Assembly: GCF_014656195.1 (NCBI RefSeq)
Contig: NZ_BNBY01000021.1
Span: 1 to 64,000, forward strand
Direction: 5' to 3'
Length of the DNA: 64,000 bases
DNA from: Kitasatospora xanthocidica
GTDB taxonomy: Bacteria > Actinomycetota > Actinomycetes > Streptomycetales > Streptomycetaceae
Positions 43,601-52,600 of this stretch are shown here, piece by piece. Under the pieces are notes generated by a model, which was not told the origin of the DNA, ran no database searches, and saw only the letters and a list, made by a program, of their open reading frames with translations. Both the position numbers and the translations under genes were made by a program. The stretch's first letter is position 1. Each line of letters begins with the position of its first letter.

Positions 43601-46600
43601 CGACGACATCACCATCGACGACGACTTCTTCGCGCTCGGCGGCCACTCCCTGCTCGCCACCCGGCTCACCGGGCGGGCCCGCACCGACCTCGGCGTCGAA
43701 CTCTCCATCGGCGACCTCTTCCAGGCGCCGACCGTCGCCGGACTGGTCGAGCGGATCGCCGACCGCGACCCCGGCGCCACCGGCCCGGCCCGCCCGGCGC
43801 TGCGGCCCGCCACCCGGCCCGAGCGGGTGCCGCTCTCCTTCGCCCAGCGCCGGCTCTGGTTCCTCGACCGGGCCGACGGCCCCTCGGCCACCTACAACGT
43901 CACCCTCGCCCTGCGGCTGACCGGCCCGCTCGACGCCACCGCCCTGGCGGCCGCCCTCGGCGACGTCGTGCACCGGCACGAGGCGCTGCGCACCGTCTTC
44001 GGCGAGCAGGACGGCACCCCGTACCAGCGCGTCCTGGACGCCCCCGACGGCGGCCTGCTCACCGTCACCGACCGGCCCACGGACGAACTCGCCGGCCACA
44101 CCTTCGACCTCGCCGCGGACCTCCCGGTCCACGCCTACCTGCGGCCCGAGGACGCCGAGGAGCACGTGCTGGTCCTGGTGGTCCACCACATCGCCGGGGA
44201 CGGCGCCTCACTGGGCCCGCTCTACCGCGACCTCGCCGAGGCCTACGCGGCCCGCCGCGACGGCGCGGCCCCGCAGTGGGAGCCGCTGCCCGTCCAGTAC
44301 GCCGACTACGCGCTCTGGCAGCACGAGCTGCTCGGCGACGAGGACGACCCGGAGAGCCCGCTCGCCCGCCAGCTCGACCACTGGCGCCAGGCGCTGGCCG
44401 GCGCCCCCGAGGAGCTGCCGCTGCCGGTCGACCGCCCCCGCCCGCCGGTCGCCTCGCACCGCGGCGCGATCGTCCCGCTGGAGTTCGACGCGGACCTGCA
44501 CACCCGGCTGACCGCGCTCGCCGCCGAGCACGGCGTCACCCTCTTCATGGTCCTGCGGGCCGCGTACGCCACCCTGCTGCACCGCTTCGGCGCGGGCACC
44601 GACCTGCCCATCGGCACCCCGCTGGCCGGCCGCCTCGACGAGGCGACGCACGAGCTGGTCGGCTTCTTCGCCAACACCCTGGTGCTGCGCACCGACCTGT
44701 CCGGCCGCCCCGGCTTCGCCGAACTGCTGGGCCGGATCCGGGAGAGCGACCCGGCCGCCCACGCCCACCAGGACGTGCCCTTCGAGCGGCTGGTCGAGGA
44801 GCTGAACCCGACCCGGTCGACCGCCTGCACCCCGCTGTTCCAGGTGATGATCGCCTTCGCGGGCGCCGCCGAGGACGGCCCGGCCTTCCCCGGGGTGACG
44901 GTGACGGAGGAGCCGGTCGACTTCGGCACCGCGACCTTCGACCTGACGCTGCGGCTGGTCGAGCGCCAGGGCGAGGACGGCGCCGCCGCGGGGCTGGCCG
45001 GAGTCCTGGAGTACGCCACCGACCTCTTCGACCGGGAGACCGGCGAACGGCTGGCCGCCGCCCTGGAGTCGATCCTGCGCCAGGTCGCGGACGACCCCGC
45101 CCGGCCGGTCGCCGAGCTGGACGTGCTGTCGGCGCGGGAGCGGGCCGAGGCCGCGGGCGGCCACACCCCGCTGCCGGAGGAGGTGCCGCTGGTGCCGGCC
45201 GCGTTCGAGGCGCAGGCCGCCGAGACTCCGGACGCCGTGGCCCTGGTCTGCGGTGAACTCTCCCTGACGTATGCGGAGTTGAACGTCCGGGCGAACCGGC
45301 TGGCGCACCGGCTGATCGCGGGGGGTGTCGGCCCCGAGTCCGTGGTGGCGCTGGCCCTGCCGCGCTCGGCGGAGACGGTGGTGGCGATCCTGGCGGTGCT
45401 CAAGGCCGGCGGCGCCTACCTGCCGCTGGACGCCGAGTACCCGGCCGACCGCACCGCCGACACCCTGGCGCAGGCGGGCCCGGCGCTGGTGCTGACCGAC
45501 GGGCGCTGGCCGCTGCCCGAGGTCCTCGACGGGCACCCGGTGCTCGACCTCGCCGAGGGCGGGGCCTTCGCGGAGACGGACCCGGCCCCGCGGGCCACGG
45601 CGGCCGACGCCGCGTACGTGATCTTCACTTCCGGTTCGACCGGCCGTCCCAAGGGTGTGGTGGTCCAGCACGGCAGTATCGCCGCGCTGCTCGCCGCTCA
45701 CCGGACGGGTGTGATGGCCGGTGTCTCCCGGCAGCGGGTGGCGCTCACCGCCTCGCTCTGCTTCGACGCCTCCTGGGACGGTCTGCTCTGGCTGGTGGCC
45801 GGGCACGAGCTGCACCTGATCGGCGGTGAGACCCGGCGCGACGCCCGGGCGCTGGTCGGTCATGTGCGGGAGCGCGGGATCGGTGTGCTGGAGGTGACGC
45901 CTTCCTACGCCGAGCAGTTGATCGAGGAGGGCCTGCTGGAGGAGCCCGCGCCCGCCCTGGTGCTGCTCGGTGGCGAGGCCGTCGGCCAGGCGCTCTGGAC
46001 CCGGCTGCGCGAGGCGCCGGCCACCGCGGCCCACAACCTGTACGGCCCGACCGAGTGCACCGTCGACGCCCTGACCCACCCGCTGGCGGCCACCGAGCGG
46101 CCGGTTCTGGGTCGTACGGTCGCGGGCACCCGGGGCTACGTGCTGGACGAGTACCTCAACCCGGTCCCGGTCGGGGTGCCGGGGGAGCTGTACCTGGCGG
46201 GTGCCGGTCTGGCCCGCGGCTACCTGGCCCGACCGGCCCTGACCGCCGAGCGCTTCCTCGCCTGCCCCTTCGAGCCCGGGGCGCGGATGTACCGCACCGG
46301 GGACCTGGTCCGCCGTACCCGTGACGGGGGGCTGGAGTACCTGGGCCGCACCGACCACCAGGTCAAGATCCGCGGCTTCCGGATCGAACTCGGCGAGATC
46401 GAGCGCGCCCTGACCGCGCACCCGCGGGTCCTCCAGGCCGCCGTCCTGCCCGACGGGGACGGGCTGCGCCTGGTCGCCTACGTGGTCACCGACGGCCCGC
46501 TCGACCCGGCGGAGGCCCGGGCCACCGCCGCCCGGACACTGCCCGGCTACATGCTGCCCGCCGCGATCGTGGTACTGGACGCCCTGCCGCTGAACGCCAA

Positions 46601-49600
46601 CGGCAAACTCGACCGGACCGCCCTCCCGGCACCGGACTTCGGCGCCCTCGCGGCGGGCCGGGCGGCGCGCACGCCGCAGGAGGAGATCCTCTGCGGGCTG
46701 TTCGCGGAGGTCCTCGGCCTCGACGGGATCGGCATCGACGACGACTTCTTCGACCTCGGCGGGCACTCGCTGCTGGCCACCAAGCTGCTCAGCCGGATCA
46801 GGGCGGCGCTCGGCGCCGAGCCGGGCATCCGGGACGTCTTCGAGGCGCCCACCGTGGCCGGACTGGCCGCCCGGCTGGACACCGGCTCGGACCGCCCGGC
46901 GCTGACCGCGGCCGGTGACCGGCCGGAGCGGGTGCCGCTCTCCTTCGCCCAGCAGCGGCTCTGGCTGATCGACCGGATGGAAGGCCCCAGCGCCCTCTAC
47001 AACGCGCCGCTGGCGCTGCGCCTGGCCGGCGAACTGGACACCGCCGCCCTGGAGCTCGCCCTCGGCGACCTGCTCGCCCGGCACGAGAGCCTGCGCACCC
47101 TGATCGCCGAGGAGGACGGCACCCCGTACCAGCGGATACTGCCCGCCGACGAGGCCGCGCTCCCGTTCGACACCCTGGACCGCCCGGCCGCCGAGGTGGC
47201 TGCCACGGTCGCCGGACTGTGCCGCCGCGCCTTCGACCTGCGCACCGAACTCCCGGTCCGTGCCGCCCTGTTGACGGTCTCGCCGGAGGAGCACGTACTG
47301 GTCCTGGCGCTGCACCACATCGCCAGCGACGGCTGGTCCCTCGGCCCGCTGGTCCGCGACCTCACCTCCGCGTACGCGGCCCGCACCGGCGGCGCCGCCC
47401 CCGGCTGGGCGCCGCTGCCCGTCCAGTACGCCGACTACGCGCTCTGGCAGCGCGAACTGCTCGGCGAGGAGACCGATCCGGAGAGCCTGGCCGCCCGCCA
47501 GCTCGCCTACTGGCGCGAGACCCTGGCGGACCTCCCGGAGGAGGCCACGCTGCCGCTGGACCGCCCCCGCCCGCCGGTCGCCTCCCACCGCGGCGACCGG
47601 GTCGCGCTCAGCCTCGGCGCCGAGTGCCACCGCGAGCTGCTCGGGCTGTCCCGGGCCCACCGGGTGACGATGTTCATGACGCTGCAGGCGGCCCTCGCCA
47701 CGCTGCTGACCCGGCTCGGCGCGGGCACCGACGTCCCGATCGGCTCGGTGGTGGCCGGGCGCTCCGACGAAGCCCTGGACGACCTGGTCGGCTTCTTCGT
47801 CAACACCCTGGTGCTGCGCACCGACACCTCGGGCAACCCGAGCTTCGCCGACCTGCTCGGCCGGGCCCGGGAGACCGCCCTCGGCGCCTACGCCCACCAG
47901 GACGTGCCCTTCGAACGGCTGGTGGAGGAGGTCAGGCCGACCCGCTCGCTGGCCCGCCACCCGCTGTTCCAGATCATGCTGGTGCTCCAGAGCAACGAGC
48001 AGGCCGAACCGTCGACGGCCGGCCTGCGGGTCGAGCCCCTGGCGGCGGCCACCGGCTCCGCCAAGTTCGACCTCAGCCTGATCGCCGAGGAGTCCTTCGG
48101 CCCCGACGGCGAGCCCGCCGGGATCGACTGCGCCCTCGACTACGCCGTCGACCTGTTCGACCGGGAGACCGTCGAGGCGATCGCGGCCCGGCTCGGCCGG
48201 CTGCTGGCCGCGGTGGCCGAGCGGCCCGAGCTGCCGATCGGCCGGATCGAACTGCTCCCCGCCGAGGAGCGGGCCGCGCTGCCCGCCGCAGGGCCCGCCC
48301 TGCCCGCCGGACTCCCGCTGCTGCCCGCCGCCTTCGCCGCCCGGGCGGCCGAGACCCCGGAGGCCGTCGCCCTGGTCTGCGGCTCCACCTCGCTCACCTT
48401 CGCCGAACTGAACGCCCGCGCCAACCGGCTCGCCCACCGCCTGCTGGCCGCCGGCGCGGGCCGGGAGTCGGTGGTCGCCCTCGCCCTGCCGCGCTCGGCG
48501 GAGACGGTGGTCGCCATGCTGGCCGTGCTCAAGGCCGGCGGCGCCTACCTGCCGCTGGACGCCGAGTACCCGGCCGAGCGCACCGCCCACATGCTGGCGG
48601 ACGCCCGCCCGGCGCTCGCCCTCACCGACGGCCGCTGGCCGCTGCCCGAGGTGCTGGACGGACTGCGCACCCTGGACGTCACCGAGCCCTCCTCGGAGAG
48701 TTCCACCGACCCGCAGCGCTCCACCGACCCGCGGTGCGCCGTCGACCCGGGCGACGCCGCCTACGTCATCTACACCTCCGGCTCCACCGGCCGCCCCAAG
48801 GGCGTGGTCGTCCCGCACGGCGCCGTCGCCGCCCTGCTCGCCGCCCACCGGGCCGCCCTGATCCGGGGCACCGAGCAGGCCCACGGCCGGCAGCGGATCG
48901 CGCTCACCGCCTCGCTCTGCTTCGACGCCTCCCTGGAGCCCGTGCTCTGGATGTACGCCGGGCACGAGCTGCACCTGATCGGCGACGAGCTGCGCCGCGA
49001 CCCGGCCGCCCTCGTGCGCCACACCGCCGCGGCGGGCATCGACGCCCTGCACCTCACCCCCTCCTACGCCGAGCAGCTGATCGAGGAGGGCCTGCTGGAC
49101 GCACCCGCGCCGCGCCTGCTGCTGCTCGGCGGCGAGGCCGTCGGCCAGGCCCTGTGGCAGCGGCTGCGGGAGCACCCGGACACCGCCGGCCACAACTTCT
49201 ACGGCCCGACCGAGGCCACCGTGTACGCGCTCACCCAGCCGCTCCACGCGGCGCGGCGCCCGGGGCTCGGCGGCCCGATCGCCGGCGTCGAGGCCCACGT
49301 CCTGGACGGGTACCTCAACCCGGTCCCGGTCGGGGTGCCGGGGGAGCTGTACCTGGCGGGCGCCGGTCTGGCCCGCGGCTACCTGGCGCGGCCGGGCCTG
49401 ACGGCGGAGCGCTTCGTCGCCTCGCCCTTCGAGCCCGGCGCGCGGATGTACCGCACCGGCGACCTCGCCCGGCGCACCCGGGAGGGCGGCGTGGAGTACC
49501 TGGGCCGCGCCGACCACCAGGTGAAGATCCGCGGCTTCCGGGTCGAACTCGGCGAGATCGAGCAGGTGGTGGCGCGCCACCCCGCCGTCCGCCAGTGCGT

Positions 49601-52600
49601 GGTCACCGTACGGGAGAGCGACAGCGGCGACCGCCGGCTGGTCGGCTACTGCACGGTGGACCGGGAATCGCCCGAACTCGCCGCCGAGCTGCGCCGGTTC
49701 GCCGCCGAGTCGCTGCCCGGCTACATGGTGCCGGCCGCCGTCGTCCTGCTGGCCGCGCTGCCGCTGACCGGCAGCGGCAAGGTGGACCACCGGGCGCTGC
49801 CCGCACCGGACTTCGGCGCGCTCGCGGCGGGCCGGGCGGCGCGGACGCCGCAGGAGGAGATCCTCTGCGGGCTGTTCGCGGAGGTGCTCGGACTGGAGGG
49901 CGTCGGCATCGACGACGACTTCTTCGACCTGGGCGGGCACTCGCTGCTGGCCACCAAGCTGCTCAGCCGGGTGAGGTCCGTGCTGGGCGCGGAGCTCGGC
50001 ATCCGGGACGTCTTCGAGGCGCCGACGGTGGAGGGGCTGACCGCCCGGCTGGGCAGCGGCCCCGAGCGCCTGGCGCTGACCGCGGCCGGTGAGCGGCCGG
50101 AGCGGGTGCCGCTCTCCTTCGCCCAGCAGCGGCTCTGGCTGATCGACCGGATGGAGGGCCCCAGCGCCCTCTACAACCTGCCGCTCGTCCTGGGGGTGGC
50201 GGGGGAGCTGGACACCGCGGCGCTGGAGTCGGCGCTCGGCGACGTGGTGGCCCGGCACGAGAGCCTGCGCACCCTGATCGCCGAGGAGGACGGCACCCCG
50301 TACCAGCGGATCCTGCCCGCCGGGCAGGCCCGCGTCCGCGTCGAGCTGCTGCCGCCCGGCACCGCGCCGGCGAGCTGCACGGCCCGGCCCTTCGACCTGG
50401 CCGCCGACCTCCCGGTCCGCGCCCACGTCATCCCGGCCCCGCCCGGCGAGCACCTGCTCGTCCTGGTCCTGCACCACATCGCCGGTGACGGCTGGTCGAT
50501 GGGCCCGCTGCTGCGCGACCTCGCCGAGGCCTACGCGGCCCGCCGGGACGGCGCGGCCCCGCAGTGGGAGCCGCTGCCCGTCCAGTACGCCGACTACGCG
50601 CTCTGGCAGCGCGAGCTGCTCGGCGAGGAGAGCGACCCGGAGAGCCTGCTCGCCCGCCAGCTCGACCACTGGCGCCAGGCCCTGGCCGGTCTGCCCGAGG
50701 AACTGTCGCTGCCCGTCGACCGGCCGCGCCGCGCGGCCGCCAGCCACCGGGGCGAGCGGGTCGTCGTCCCGTACGGCGCCGAACTCCACCGCGCGATAGC
50801 CGAGTTGTCGCGCGAGCACCGGGTGACGATGTTCATGACCGTCCAGGCCGCGCTCGCCGCGCTGCTCACCCGGCTCGGCGCGGGCACCGACGTCCCGATC
50901 GGCTCGGTGGTGGCCGGGCGCTCCGACGAGGCCCTGGACGACCTGGTCGGCTTCTTCGTCAACACCGTGGTGCTGCGCACCGACACCTCCGGGAACCCGA
51001 GCTTCAGCGAGCTGCTGGCCCGCGTCCGGGAGACCCAGCTCGACGCCCACGCCCACCAGGACGTGCCCTTCGAGCGGCTGGTCGAGGAGCTGAACCCGGC
51101 CCGCTCGCTGGCCCGTCACCCGCTCTTCCAGGTGATGCTGCTGCTGGAGGGCCGGGGGGAGTCGGCACCGCTGGCCCCGGCCGGTCTGGACGCCCGGGTC
51201 GAGTCCTCCGACGGGACGGTCGCCAAGTTCGACCTGAGCGTCGGCCTCGGCGAGTCCTTCGACGCGGACGGCGCGCCCGCCGGCCTGGAGTGCGCGATCG
51301 ACTTCGCGACGGACCTCTTCGACCGGGAGACCGTCGAGGCGATCGCCGTCCGGCTCGGCCGGCTGCTGGCGGCGGTGGCCGCCCGGCCGGAGCTGCCGAT
51401 CGGCCGCATCGAACTCCTCTCGGCACAGGAGTCCGTCACGCTGCCCGCGGCCAGGGCCGCCCTGCCGGAGCGGGTGCCGCTGGTGCCGGCCGCGTTCGAG
51501 GCGCAGGCCGCCGAGACTCCGGACGCCGTGGCCCTGGTCTGCGGCGAACTCTCCTTGACGTATGCGGAGTTGAACGTCCGGGCGAACCGGCTGGCGCACC
51601 GGCTGATCGCGGGGGGTGTCGGCCCCGAGTCCGTGGTGGCGCTGGCCCTGCCGCGCTCGGCGGAGTCGGTGATGGCGATCCTGGCGGTGCTCAAGGCGGG
51701 CGGCGCCTACCTGCCGCTGGACGCCGACCACCCGGCCGACCGCACCGCCCGCACCCTCGCCGACGCGGCCCCCGCCCTCGTCCTCACCGGGGACGACTGG
51801 CCGCACCCCGAGGCGCTGGCCGGACTGCCCGCCCTGGCGGTCGCCGGGGCGAGCGGCCCGGAGACGAACCCGACGGCGCGTGCCTCCGCCGAGGACGCCG
51901 CGTACGTGATCTTCACTTCCGGGTCGACCGGCCGTCCCAAGGGTGTGGTGGTCCAGCACGGCAGTATCGCCGCGCTGTTGGCCGCTCACCGGACGGGTGT
52001 GATGGCCGGTGTCTCCCGGCAGCGGGTGGCGTTGACGGCTTCGCTCTGCTTCGACGCCTCCTGGGACGGTCTGCTCTGGCTGGTGGCCGGGCACGAGCTG
52101 CACCTGATCGGCGGTGAGACCCGGCGCGACGCCCGGGCGCTGGTCGGCCACGTACGGGAGCGCGGGATCGGTGTGCTGGAGGTGACGCCGTCGTACGCCG
52201 AGCAGTTGATCGAGGAGGGGTTGCTGGAGGAGCCCGCGCCCGCCCTGGTGCTGCTCGGCGGCGAGGCCGTCGGCCAGGCGCTGTGGCAGCGATTGCGCGA
52301 GGCGCCGGCTACCGCCGCCCACAACCTGTACGGCCCGACCGAGTGCACCGTCGACGCGCTGACCCACCCGCTGGACGCGACCGAGCGGCCGGTTCTGGGT
52401 CGTACGGTCGCGGGCACCCGGGGCTACGTGCTGGACGGGTACCTCAACCCGGTCCCGGTCGGGGTACCGGGGGAGTTGTACCTGGCGGGTGCCGGTCTGG
52501 CCCGCGGCTACCTGGCCCGGCCGGGCCTGACGGCGGAGCGGTTCCTGGCCTGCCCCTTCGAGCCCGGGGCGCGGATGTACCGCACCGGGGACCTGGTGCG